Below, piece by piece: positions 11,961 through 23,176 of a stretch of 64,000 nucleotides of DNA. The first letter of the stretch is position 1. Each line of letters opens with the position of its first letter. Origin of the DNA: Drechslerella dactyloides (lineage: Eukaryota; Ascomycota; Orbiliomycetes; Orbiliales; Orbiliaceae). The stretch lies in the NCBI GenBank assembly GCA_020064725.1, contig JAGTWJ010000002.1, positions 3,720,001-3,784,000 on the forward strand, read 5' to 3'. The notes under the pieces are model-generated. The model had not been told where the DNA came from, ran no database searches, and saw only the letters and a list, made by a program, of their open reading frames with translations. A program made the position numbers and the translations under genes.

Positions 11961-12586
11961 TTTCGCGGTAGTACGGCGACGGGGATATCTGGGCTCGAAA
12001 ACCAGTGGATGGGGTTTACTGTGATAAACAAGGAACGGCGTTCGATTGGGGGTATACAAAGGACGGCTGGCATCAAGAACACACTGTCCGTTACGCGCAG
12101 GCTTTACTTTGCTTTTACGACAGAAGTTGTAATATACATGGTTAGATACGGAGGTAAATTGGCAATGGAAGCTCCCAGACCGGGAGAGTTGGCATTCATC
12201 GCGTCTATCACCTGCCCGTATCCGTCTCGGAAGCGGTCTCGAGCTCCAACTGTGAAATCAAAGTAGGCTCGGGGCCAGCAGGCAAGTCTGGCCTCGAGAC
12301 TAAAATCAAAGTGAAGAAGTATACATAATTCCGTCTTATCTCATTATTTACAACCCCATACTTCGTAAGAGTAGGCTCCAAGCAACATTAAAGAATTAAC
12401 GAACCGGATAAATGGCTACAAGGCCAAAATCAACCGCCATATATATATATATATATATGGTAAAAAAAAAAGATCCAAGAACGCCAATCCCATGCACAAA
12501 TTGCTTGCAATAAACCATGCGTGCGTTACATCATTAAGAACAGATACTCCACGCAAATATGCTTTAATCAGAGTATGGTATGAAAA
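11961..12586. repeat. Convergent intergenic region with a perfect CC(AT)10GG palindrome
   Basis: This is the 3' flank of BUD31 (+) and of the membrane-protein gene (-). No coding signal was recognised. At 12437-12460 the sequence is CC, ten AT units, GG: a perfect palindrome able to extrude a cruciform. An A-run follows immediately (12462-12470). Confidence 0.6.
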
Positions 12587-13550
12587 CTACGGCTTGTAAA
12601 GCGGCAGCGTGTCACTAGAGTCTGTCCGCGTCGGCGCGCTCCTGCCCGCCTCGCCGTTACCCTGCCGCGCCCGACTACTCGTCGCATAAAAGTACGTCGG
12701 CGGCGCGGCGACAGCATCGACGCTCTGCGCTATCCGCTCCTCACGCGACAGCGTCGTCGACTGTGAGTCCGTGCGGGCATGGCCCGTCTCGCCGCCGGCG
12801 GACGACGAGCTGGCAGTTGCAGGTGGTGTGTACGCTGGTACGGCTGCAGGTGCCGGGCGGAGTGGCGCGACGGCCTCCACGTCTGCGGATGCAGTTGCAG
12901 CGGCGGCCGCCCGTCGTGCCCGTCGCGAAGGTCTGGTCGCGGCGAATTGGCGGTAGGCGGTGCGGAGAGTGAAGAGCGAGCCGATGGTGAAGAGGATGAG
13001 TGCGGCGAGTGCGAGGCCGTGGGCCGTGCGGACGATGCCTCTTGAGCTGGCGAGCGTGTCGCGTTTGGCGATTTCCACATACCCGACGAGTGCGACGATT
13101 TCGCCGACGAAGCCGAGGAGCCAGAGGAATATTATGACGAGTTCTGCGATGACGGCGTCCGTGGGGGAGAGATGGATCCACCAGCTTGTGAGCCAGTGTG
13201 CTATCGAGAGGAACGAATATGTTGAGAACTATACCCACAAGGCACGATCAGCCAGTCTGTTCGTAGTATATTCGGAAATCGAGAAACACATTGGAGTTCC
13301 AAATCTTAATTCCGCTTTAGGATTGAAGGAGGATGCTTACACTAGTGATAACGAGATAGTATCCCCATCCGTTTTGCAGGTCCTTGAACTTCGGCGAGCC
13401 CCTGTTGATGCCGGTGGTCGTGTTGGCGGCGATGGCGACGTAGGTGAAGACTAGAACGCCCATGATCCACTGCAGATAGTGGATGCAGATCCACGACGCC
13501 GTGGACTCAAACCGTGGACGCGAGAGCGCTGTATGCCGTGCGCGATGCAT
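12587..13550 (-). CDS. Fungal four-helix membrane protein (MARVEL-like)
   Basis: Two exons, 13550-13341 and 13228-12587 (283 aa), joined across a 112-nt intron (donor GTAAGC). Hydrophobic segments lie at about residues 20-43 (WICIHYLQWIMGVLVFTYVA), 62-85, 98-120 (AELVIIFLWLLGFVGEIVAL) and 130-155 (GLALAALILFTIGSLF), so four membrane spans with both ends probably cytosolic. The C-terminal 100 residues are Ala/Pro/Ser-rich and probably disordered, ending DTLPLYKP. Spacing and length resemble MARVEL-domain proteins common in Pezizomycotina, thought to act in plasma-membrane organisation. No residue-level hallmark proves this, so the family label is tentative and the function unknown. Confidence 0.72.
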
Positions 13551-15223
13551 TGTTTAATACGGTGTTATAGTATAGCTTGCAATTGGTCTTTGTACTATAT
13601 GTAGTACTACCGAGTTCCCCGTCCCCTTTTCTCTAGATCTCTCTTCGAAGGATATATTGATAGCACCTAGGTACTTTGCGAACTAGCAGGATTTTAAGAG
13701 CGGTGATTTGTAGCCAAGTCCCAATCAATGTCGAATTACCGAATCCAAGATCTGTATAGGGGACAAGATCGACTCCAGATGAGATTGGAGAATAAAAAAT
13801 ATGAAGTGTTGACGCTGTTGTATTTTTGGGTGCGGGTGGCTGCAGCGCTGCGAACAGCCGCCTCGCGACGGCACCGAGGAATTTATATATTTCGTCTCCT
13901 CGAGATTTCACACTACAGTCCCTATCAGCCATTACCCCATTCCATGCGCATACTACGTATCCCGAGGATTCAGAATAGCACTAGCTTCGACATGACATCA
14001 ATCTCGCGCCAGTCCGCTGGTGCAACATTTTAAACTCCAGGCAGCCCGTCGCCGCACTAGTGTCGCTCTCTTGGCGGGGCGGTACGCGGTGAGGCTGATT
14101 CCTTCACATACATACTCCTGGTACCCTGCACCAGCTACTACTACATGCAGCTGGCTGAGTGCTGCGGCACGCTCGGCACGATCGGTGTGACTATCTGCGA
14201 AGGCTGCGATGCGTCGGAGGGAACTCAGAGACGAGGCAGCGAAATTTCAACGGTATCGGATGGTAATACTTTAGTAATTCGTGCGGCCAATTTGGTCCCG
14301 CGCGGCACTAGAGCGGTGAAGTGAGCGTCACGCTGGACCCTTGGGATTTGAGAATATTCCAAATCTACCTAGCTTTTGCATGCTGTGGATCCAACGTCCC
14401 CGCGATATCTTCGGATCTGGCTTTCGGATCCTAGATTTTTGCGTGCGAATGCAGGCTGCGGTGCCTGCAGTGCGCCTTTGTCGCGGACGGCGGACGTTGG
14501 CGACTGCAGTATTTTATGCCCGCGGCCTTGCCGTGTTCCGCATTGTTTAATTAGCTGGATCTTGCATTGATCTCGGCGACCTGGATGGATTGCGGACCCG
14601 GAATCTGTTACATCCTACTCCGTTTTACGAGACAATCCTACTTGTAGTTACTTGCGCTGAATAGTATAGTATACCGGTAGTGCTACGATATAGGATCAAA
14701 TACCCAAGATGTATTGGTCTATCGATAGCGTACTGAACAAAGCGCTTCCAGGTAGTAACTAAGCATCCAACTAGCCAAACGACCTCGCGACCTCATGCCC
14801 ACCCGACTCGGATTTGGTAATCACGAGATGGGTGGGACGGGTTAGACGTTAAACTCCAAGCCTGCGAATCCGAAAAACGGTGGCCCCCGCACCAGCCAGT
14901 GCCACCCAAACCAAGGCCTCCCAAAAGCTCCACATGATCAAACAGGAAAAAAATGCTGGTCATCATATCCAAGTAGTATACCCCCTTCTTCCCTTCGCGG
15001 GGCCGAAGACGATCGCAATAGTCTTTTCTCTAGCCTTTTTTGGTTTTTCTTTTCTCTCCTCTTTCATTCTTTCATTCTTTCGTCGTTCAACAGCGAAGCA
15101 CAAACCATCTTTCTCTCTCCAAAGAAAACGAACTAAGATCACCAAAAGCACTTGCTCGAACAGGAATCACGGACGAAGGGACATATTAAGTATATATTAT
15201 CATTATCAAGAGAAAGATGAGAA
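13551..15223. other. Gene-free stretch between the membrane-protein gene and Rheb
   Basis: About 1.7 kb with no conserved protein in six frames. It should include the promoter of the membrane-protein gene (left) and the 3' untranslated region of Rheb (right). Only short non-conserved open frames are present. Confidence 0.5.
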
Positions 15224-15989
15224 TCACATGACTGTGCACTTCCCGCCGTTAGGAGGCTGCGCCGGATTCTGCGACTTCTCGATCTCCGCGATCAGCAGCT
15301 CGAACGCTTTGGCAACGTTCTCGTTGTGCCTGGCGGAGGTCTCGGTCCAGCTGCACTTCCACTCCTCGGCGAGCGCTTTGCCCTCCTCCGGCGACACCTG
15401 CCGCTGGATGTGGAGATCGGACTTGTTACCGACCAGGACGCACGGCACCCAGTCCGCACCCTGTGTTCGCGACCTGTCAGCTCGTATTCCGCAAGCGAAA
15501 GATAGTACCTACGAGAAAGTTATGAGTTCTTACCAGGTGATTCAGGATCTTATCTCGGATGATCTTGACCATCTCGAAGGATTGGCTGGATGTGACGGAG
15601 TACGCTATGAGGTACCCATGGATGCCGATGGAGTGCTTCGACTGCAGGATGCTGTACTCATCTTGACCGGCCGTGTCGACAATCTCAGTTGCGTAGTCTT
15701 GTCCTTTATACTTGATAACGGTGCTGAACGTGTTTTCGATAGTCGGGTAGTAGCTTTCGACGAAGTGGTTTTCGACGAATTGGACGGTCAGCGACGACTT
15801 GCCTGTTGATCGGTCGAGGTGTAAGTAATGCATGCACGAAACCCGTACTTGGAGGTCTGGCAACCACTGCTGCATATCGGTAGAGCTGGGATCAAAGAAA
15901 AAAAGGGTCTACCAGCACGGGTGGCGAGATTACGTACCAACGGCTCTGCTGCCCACGATGGCGACCTTGCGCTGCTTGACTGTACCCAT
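15224..15989 (-). CDS. RHB1: Rheb-type small GTPase (TORC1 activator family)
   Basis: Three exons: 15989-15938, 15802-15534 and 15460-15224 (185 aa). Rheb GTPases act on endomembranes upstream of TORC1 and are switched off by the TSC complex. Motifs in order: P-loop GSRAVGKS split by intron 1 (Arg as third P-loop residue is typical of Rheb), effector region YYPTIENTFS, DTAGQDEYSI (G3), VGNKSDLHIQRQVS (G4) and TETSA (G5). The C-terminal CTVM is a CaaX box for farnesylation. Length equals that of human Rheb (184 aa). An in-frame open extension lies upstream of the chosen ATG, but the start at 15989 gives the short N-terminus typical of the family. Confidence 0.95.
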
Positions 15990-17069
15990 GGTTGCGGTCC
16001 GCTCTTTTGGCGAAATCTCAAGGCTCTTATGAAGGGTTTGGACGGACTGGACGGACTGGCGGTTCTGGCGATGCGCCTCGGAAAAGGCTACGGACGGTCG
16101 TGGAGTGTATTCCGGCGGTGACGACGATGGCGCACGAGGGACTTCGGCGACACTCAAGCCGTAAGCGCCACGAACACGGTCCCTAAGGGACAATCGGGCA
16201 GGTTGTACGTCCTCGGAGGACTGGGATTCGCCCGACTCGCCTCTACGGGCGCAGGGGCAGAGTAGGCGTCGTATGGTGGAGGTCTGGGCTTCGGAGCTGC
16301 CCAGGTGGGAGTTCGCTGCTACGTCTGCGGGCCAGGCCGGGGCCGACTAACTAACTACCTAGGTAGTTGCTGGTGGATCGGGCGCTTGGTAAGCGGGTGC
16401 GAGGGGACAGGTGGCAGCTGGAGGACAGCGGCTGGGGCGTGTATTCGGGCGATTGGAGGTATCGCCAGCTGCTTTACGGATGGGAGGAGGGTTTGAAAAC
16501 AACTTGTGGAGATGGTGGCGGAGGAGGAGGTTGATTCGATGGCGAGGATTAAGCTTAAGTAAACTCCGGCGACAACAACGCAGGCCGGCTGGCCGTTCGG
16601 GGCGGCGCGCATGTGAATTCAAACCCGTTTCAATCCCAGACGTTTCGAGAGCTGTACGATGGAAGCCCTCGCCGACGGTTTGGGAGGACAATCATGCATC
16701 TGCGTCTGCGTTCTCGCTACCTGCTCAGCTCGTGCAGACGCTCCGTGATTCTGTGGGCGGACTAGGCCGCCGTCCCGGTGCATCGAATCGAATCTTTCGA
16801 GAACGAGCTCTCGCCAGCCATCCGCGGACCCTTGCTCGCGGCATTGCATTGCGCAGGCTTGCAGATTTCCGAACCTCATCCCGCCATCCACCAGCATCCT
16901 GCTCCAGACAGGACGCTCCGAGGCTGTGTATTCTTCTCTTCCCATCGACAGGCGTCCGAGCTCGAGCTGGCCTGATGCGCGCTTGAATTCCGACCGCCGG
17001 CCTCTTCTCTCAGCTCTCGATCTCCGGATTACGTGATTCCCATCCTCGATCCGACAAAGCCGCCTCAGC
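15990..17069. promoter_or_regulatory. Divergent intergenic region between Rheb and the CLPTM1 homologue
   Basis: About 1.1 kb between two divergent start codons. It must hold both promoters and leaders. Open frames here are long only because the sequence is G+C-rich; none resembles a known protein. Confidence 0.5.
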
Positions 17070-19463
17070 ATGTCACCTCAGGCCCAAGCTCAGCGGCGCG
17101 GCAACCAGCCCGCGCAGCCCGCGCAGGCGGAGGAGGTACATACGTCATCGTATCATGATCACTGTTCGACCGGAGCTGACGAGCGTGCCTGCAGCCGTTC
17201 TGGAGAAGCGCCCTCCGTAGTCTCGTCATGGTCGTCGCGTTTCAGTACATATGGAGTCAGTACTGCCATACACGTCCCGGAGAGCCCTAATTGCATGCTT
17301 ACACGGCTTATTCAGGACTCGCCGGAACGCAGATGGGATGGATCGGGGCGGGCACGGGCGCCAACAATTCGACGTCGCCGTCGTCGCCGAAAGGTGTCCC
17401 GATATACCCCGCTCCGCCCCTCGATCCGGCCGAAGTATCCAAGTACGAATTCAAGGGTGTGCCCGACATGATCTATCCGCTGTGGAAGTACGATGAACCG
17501 ATCGATATCTCCGTCTTTGTCACCGAGAATCCCGTCAATGTCAACGTTGCAGACCCGGTGTTCATCGAACAGAACCGGGTCTATCATACCGAAAACTACA
17601 AGATGGACGACTTCAGCGAGGAACGCTCTACGAGCACGGAAATCCAATTCAGCGACCACGTTCAGCACAATGGTACACTCTGGGCGGTTATATACGTCAA
17701 TAAGCACGGAATCACCGAGCACGATGCCTCGAATAGTTACGCTCAGTGGAAACTGCTCACCCGCTTCATGCCGAAGAAGAAGGCTGTCAAGGTGAAAAAA
17801 CTGCTGGGTGGCAATAAGGAGGAGGAAGTCGAAGAAGAGGTCGAGCCGGAACCCGCCAGCGAAGGACCAATCATCGGCACCTACTGGCATGCCAATCTCA
17901 CGATCAACGTTGTGGGAAATACAGGGCCGCAGCAGTATCCTTCAATGCACCCGGCGCTCCGTATGCACTACAGTTTGGAACGGGAGAACGCCAGAGATCA
18001 GTATGGTAGAAACAGCTGGTTCTACCCGGTCATCTTTGTCAACGACTTTTGGCAGCTCAAAGATCACATGGTTGCGATAAACGAAACCGTCAAGTAGGAC
18101 GCCGTCCCTGTCTCTTGGGTCTAAGTTGAGTATCGGCTGACATGAACTGATAGGAGCCAGCCGTTGCACATCAATATTTACAACGTCGCGTCCTGGAAGT
18201 ACGGCATCTACGCTTCAATGGACGCGGCGTTCAAGCAGCAAGCACAGCAGAACAACGCCCAGGGTGCTGAGTTGGAGGAGGTCAAGCGTATCCTGATCGA
18301 TACCAACGTCTACCTTCTCTCCACTACCATTATAGTTTCCCTGCTCCATACTGTCTTTGAAATGCTGGCATTCAAGAGCGACATCGTAAGTTGGTCTTTT
18401 GGCACGTACAGCGGCTCTCGGTTCAATGTGCTGATATTTCCAATGCACGCAGTCCCACTTCCGCAACAAGAAGGACAACGTCGGTGTTTCTTTCCGCAGC
18501 ATTCTCGGAAATGTGATCATGCAATCTATCATCTTCCTATACCTGATCGATAACTCTGATGGTACCTCCTGGATGATATTGTTCGGCCAAGGTACCGGCA
18601 TACTGATCGAAGCGTGGAAGATCACGACCGTCGTCAACGTCAGGATCCGTGAAGCCCCGGGCAGCTTGCTTGGGTACAAGATTCAATTCGAGGACAAGCA
18701 TAAGCTCAGCGAGACGGAAGAGAAGACTAAGGAGTACGATCAAATCGCGTTCAAATACTTGATGATTGTTGCTGTGCCGCTATTGTTGGCGTACGCGGGC
18801 TACAGTTTGATCTACGAGGAGCATAAAAGCTGGTACAGCTTTATCCTGACGACGCTCGTCGGTGAGTACTACACGCCCCTCCGAAATTCGGAAGAATATG
18901 ATTCTGACAACTCTTTACGCGCAGGAAGCGTGTATGCTTACGGGTTCTTGATGATGGTGCCGAGCTTGTATATCAACTACCGTCTGAAATCGGTAGCTCA
19001 CATGCCTCGGAAGACCATGATGTACAAATTCCTGAGTATGTCAAAAATGACTATCTTAGCCGTCCTCAAAGATATTCAACTGACAATGTTATTAGACACT
19101 TTCGTGGATGATCTGTTTGCCTTCACCATCAAGATGCCAACGCTGCATCGCCTCGCAACACTCAGAGATGATGTGTAAGTGCCAATCGCCACGTTTTACG
19201 GAAGAATTAAGCTCTAATCATCGTTCAACAGTATCTTCTTCGTCTATCTCTATCAAATGTGGTCGTACCGGGTAGATTACTCGCGTGTCAACGAGTTCGG
19301 CCAAGGTGGCGACGACCCGGAGGAAGAAAAAACAGACGAGAAAACAGACGAGAAAGTGAAGGAAGCGATTGAAGGCGAAAAAGAGGCTGTGAAAGAAGTA
19401 GCGCAGGAGTCGAAGGGCGAGAGCTCGACCGGGGGGTTGAAGCAGCGGAAGCAGAAGAAGTGA
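17070..19463 (+). CDS. CLPTM1-family polytopic membrane protein
   Basis: Eight exons: 17070-17135, 17195-17255, 17316-18093, 18154-18385, 18453-18861, 18925-19035, 19096-19174 and 19232-19463 (655 aa). The family (cleft lip and palate transmembrane protein 1; CLPTM1L includes an ER lipid scramblase) resides in the ER. A first membrane span lies in exon 2 (ALRSLVMVVAFQYIW), followed by a large luminal beta-rich domain with PIIGTYWHANLTINVV and SWFYPVIFVNDFWQL. After INETVKSQPLHINIYNV come several spans and conserved blocks: FLYLIDNSDGTSWMILFGQG, INYRLKSVAHMPRKTMMYKF, LNTFVDDLFAFTIKMP and FFVYLYQMWSYRVDYSRVNE. The tail is Lys/Glu-rich and ends LKQRKQKK, a possible dilysine-type ER retrieval signal. 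Two introns (18862-18924 and 19036-19095) are multiples of three without stops. Confidence 0.94.
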
Positions 19464-19783
19464 TGTGTGCTGTGATGACGTTGCATAACTGGGCAGTTTC
19501 CAAAACAAAACTTCGATGTCGACTGCGAGCACAGACTTATTTTGCTGTCACGGTGTGGTTTACGAGACAGTAGATGTATAAAATATGAGCCAGGCTAGTT
19601 TAATTGATTATACCCTTCGCCACATGACCGATTGATACAGTATATAGAGAGACGACATATCACAACATTCAATCTGATATATAATTGACAACCATCCCGC
19701 GCCATAGACCAGCCGGCTTTCTTCTTGCCGGTTGATATCTAGCGGATCAGATACTTCTTTAACATAGTAATCAAGTATCCATT
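19464..19783. other. Convergent 3' intergenic region
   Basis: About 320 bp of A+T-rich sequence between two convergent genes; probably the two 3' untranslated regions. No gene seen. Confidence 0.6.
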
Positions 19784-21091
19784 CTAAACCTTTAGCTTCT
19801 CAAGATGTCCAAGATCCTTCCTCAGCGTCCTCCGCATCACAACAGGAACGACCTCCGCCATCGCAACGAGGTTGAAAAGGCAAAGCGAAAACGCCGTCCA
19901 AAAGACCAGTTTCTATTAACGTTTCCAATCATCGATCAGCCATCGTTAGTCCACAAGCTCATCCCTCACGCAAACTTAAAAGAGGCAAAGGGAATACTCA
20001 CATGTCCAGCGCAGGAGAAATCAAAGTCGAGATCCGGAAAATGTCTCGTCCGCGCCAGCGCTACGCGGCTGCAAGAGTACGAGTACAGATCTATCCACCT
20101 ATATCAGCACATGTACACCCGCACTCACATAACCTAAGACAGGGACCCTCACCTTTCCCATCTCTAAGCCCATGGTAACAACTGGCCGCGATAGTCCACA
20201 GCGCGAAATGGGCACCCGTGCAAACGCATGAGAAGATATCAACACCCGCACGCGCACGCTTGCGAACGGATTTAATGCACGAGCAGCACGATGCGATCGT
20301 GCTCGTAAAGTTGAGGAAGACGGTCGCGAACGCCGTTGCCATCATGACGTAGACTGGGGCGAGGTGCGGCTCGCTCGGCCATGCTGTGATGTATGGCGAT
20401 GTGCCCGGGCGGCCGGCGCTGGTTTTCAAGTCGTGGGACTTTTCGTAGAATTGCAGAACTTCCGTTAGGAATGCGGCCTGTATGTTTGTTAGTTCCTAGT
20501 CGACGTTAAGCTGCCTTGATGATTATGTATAATCTTGAGGCGTATATGAAACGTGTATTTGTGTATAGGATACTCACAACCAGAACGCTATGGATTGATT
20601 CGAGATCGTTAGTTAATCCGGCCCAGGAATTTTCAAAGGTGGATACGAAGATATCGGTATGCGCAACGTACCTTCCGACTAGATTCACGAGCCTCGATAC
20701 AAGCCTTGCGGCACACAACCCGTTACGCAATTTCTGTGATATCATGAATGCCACGAGTTAGTCATGCATGTCGCACCCACGGGCCGAAACCACCCCATAG
20801 ATAGATGCGTAGAGATGAAATCCGGGATAGAGATACTCGAAGTTACATCGTCAAGTGTAAAGTTCGAGAAATAAATACCTTATCTTTAGCCTGCAACGTC
20901 TTCAGCTCCTCTCGCTCAAACTGATCTCTATCAAGATCGATATCCTGGATCGCACCATCCAATCCCGCCTCAAGCAATTTTCCATGCTGGGAGTCCGCAC
21001 CGTTGAAATCGTCGTCATACGAGCCTACACCGCTGCCATCACGACTGCTCGCATGGCTTCGACGCCGCTCCTCGGACGGCGATGTAGCCAT
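19784..21091 (-). CDS. Four-span MARVEL-like fungal membrane protein with a 10-nt exon
   Basis: Six exons: 21091-20879, 20733-20672, 20587-20578, 20477-20153, 20090-20002 and 19912-19784 (275 aa). The first 70 residues are hydrophilic and acidic. Spans follow at about 75-103 (LCAARLVSRLVNLVGSVLVA), 130-157 (VYVMMATAFATVFLNFTSTI), 175-200 (FSCVCTGAHFALWTIAASCY) and 233-258 (KLVFWTAFSLCLFNLVAMAE). The third exon is only 10 nt, flanked by CATAG and GTGAGT; including it gives one uninterrupted hydrophobic helix. Paired cysteines in the loop after span 3 (DLYSYSCS and FDFSCAGH) recall MARVEL-type proteins of filamentous ascomycetes. Start chosen at MATSPSEE; the upstream in-frame extension has no clear ATG in good context. 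Function unknown; probably plasma membrane or vesicle. Confidence 0.75.
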
Positions 21092-21570
21092 GTTGAAACT
21101 GTGGCTGTTCAATCTCTGGTACGGGTACGAGGGCGTGGGATGGGGGTTGCGATGTCGTTGGAATTGGGAGGTGTGGATCACGCTGGCGATCTGCTGTGGC
21201 TTCATGTGGCAGGCAGGAGGAAGAGCTCCTTATGATATGATTTAGTTATATGTAATTGGAATGATATGATAAGTGGTCTGCTAGAGTGGTGGACAGGCTG
21301 GAGAGACGTGTCTGGATTAAGGTGTTACAGGATACGTGGGTGCATGCGTGGCATGGTATTGAGCGGATACCATGCTCGCGCTCATGAAGTTGATACGTTG
21401 GCTTCAGCGTGTTCTTTCGCATGCCGCGCAATTGTAATAAACTCCATTCAACGCTTAATCTAACGCAGTCGGTGATGTTGTGGAATGATTCCCTTTGCGC
21501 GAGTTTTTGAATCGCATGGGCGGTGAATGCTGCAGTGAGGCCTGCGCTAATTCTAGACCTATACGTCTTT
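21092..21570. other. Promoter of the MARVEL-like gene and 3' flank of ELP5
   Basis: About 480 bp. Both neighbouring genes are on the minus strand, so this holds the ELP5 terminator region and the promoter of the downstream gene. No separate gene seen. Confidence 0.5.
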
Positions 21571-22748
21571 TTATATCTCGTCCTCCTCGTCATCCCAGTC
21601 GTCTTCTCGGCCGGGGACGTAGAGTATCCTGCCTCCTGTGCCGCCGTCTTCGCTTTGCGCGTCAAAGTAGGGCAGGACCACGCCGTCCCGGTCGACCTTC
21701 TGCTTTGCCGTCAGACCTAGTGAGAAGGTCAAGTCGCTGTCGTCCAGTCCCTCGGTGGACTCTGCAGCGGGGACCGTGATGTCCGGGTTGTAAGCCGGGT
21801 GATCTTCGAGTAGGATTAGCTTCTCCTTCGTCTTTTTCGACGGGTGGCACATGAGGAAGAACCACTCGGTCATCGCGCGGCCGGACATGCGCCGGTGCTC
21901 GAGTTCGTAGATGAGGCCTTGTGAGCGCTCCTTCGGGCTGCAAGTATCGCACCAGCCGGTGTTTGTTCCGAGACTGGCGATGGCACCCTCAATGCCTTCC
22001 TCGAGTCCGAATCTGGGCGGGGGGAGAGACTTGTCCAGCGCTCGCTTTTGTGCGAATATGTGAGAGGGCGAGTGGACGGTGATCAGTGTGGTGCAGAGGT
22101 ACTTTAGCAGGTCTGCGGGGTCCGGAGCGTATGCATTTGCATTCGCCGTAGGAGGTTGTGATACTCGTGGTATGTCGACGTGGTATGTCGCGAGCAGCGA
22201 GATGGATGGTGCAAGGAGCGAGGAGAGGAAGAATGCGAGACTCATGCTGTTCTTCTGGCCGCCGCCTTCGCTGGACGAGGCGACGAGGTGGTTCATCGAG
22301 TCTATGATGACCAAGTTTTGAGTCTGCGGCGTGCTGGCGGGTTCTGCCTGCTTTTCCACGGGCACCACGGTCTCAGTGGTAGCCATGATCTCTTTTTGCA
22401 AGGCGTCTAGTGGCTTTCCTCGGGCTCCGATGATCTTAAGCCTGCTGACGTCCTTGGGGGGACGTAGCGTGGTGAACGAGACGTATACAATGTTTACGCG
22501 GGCCGTCTTTTCGTATATTACATCAGCGTTAGCGGTGTGGATGTTGTGATATCCGTTGATGTGGGCATTCGTACCTTTGCCCGAGCTATGTATTCCTCGA
22601 CCAGAGGTATCGAAGACTGGCTGAGACTGTCGAGAATCAATGTGAACGGCGAAGGCGTCCCTCGCTGGGAGAGCAGCCTGGTTCCGAGTAGCAAATTATG
22701 CGTTCTGCGGTACTGCACCGTCTTCTCATTAGCCTTTGGCGGCGCCAT
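21571..22748 (-). CDS. ELP5: Elongator subunit Elp5 (Iki1)
   Basis: Two exons, 22748-22575 and 22506-21571 (369 aa). Elp5 is a RecA-like ATPase-fold subunit of the Elp4-5-6 ring, which binds tRNA in wobble-uridine modification. Exon 1 encodes NLLLGTRLLSQRGTPSPFTL followed by ILDSLSQSSIPLVEEYIARA, the family's first strand and helix. Exon 2 continues with ARVNIVYVSFTTLRPPKDVS, then LVIIDSMNHLVASS (Walker-B-like strand) and FFLSSLLAPSISLLATYHVD. The C-terminus is very acidic and ends DDWDDEEDEI, typical of fungal Elp5. It lacks a clear Walker A motif, as expected for this degenerate RecA family. The intron (donor GTACGA, CTAAC branch) has a slightly weak acceptor GAAAAG, but it restores the frame. 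Confidence 0.88.
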
Positions 22749-23176
22749 GTCGGAGAGCTATCCCGTGGAGGCCCGACAGAGTCGCCAAATTTGGCAGTAT
22801 TCTAGTCGCCAGGGTGCCCTTCGCGATAGCGTGCTGATGGTGGATTATATTATATGACCCGGTGGTGTGGTGGTGGTGAATGAATCATGGAATCGGATGC
22901 ATGTTGCAGTTTTCGCACAGGCGAGTTGCGACAAGATAAACACTTTCGACCGAGCTCATGAGCCGAACTCCAGCTCTAGCCACCGTTTTCTCGCTCGCTA
23001 CTCCGTTGGCAAGCCATTGACGGCCCAGCATGCCCGATAACCCAACGATGCCAGTGCCGCCGGCCGGGAGAATCCAGTTTCTCGGAGGTCGCAATCTTAA
23101 TATCAACCGTTAGCATTAGCAGCCCGGACAGCCAGTATAAGTGGTAGTGCATGTCCCCGCCAGTGCCGTCCTCGAC
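22749..23176. promoter_or_regulatory. Divergent promoter between ELP5 and the SDR-like gene
   Basis: 428 bp between divergent start codons. No distinct element can be assigned; a G/T-rich GGTGG run lies near 22859-22876. Confidence 0.5.

Noticed and set aside
14880..15809. 309-codon plus-strand open frame
   Set aside because: Mostly antisense to Rheb exons and introns; the Rheb model explains the sequence fully.
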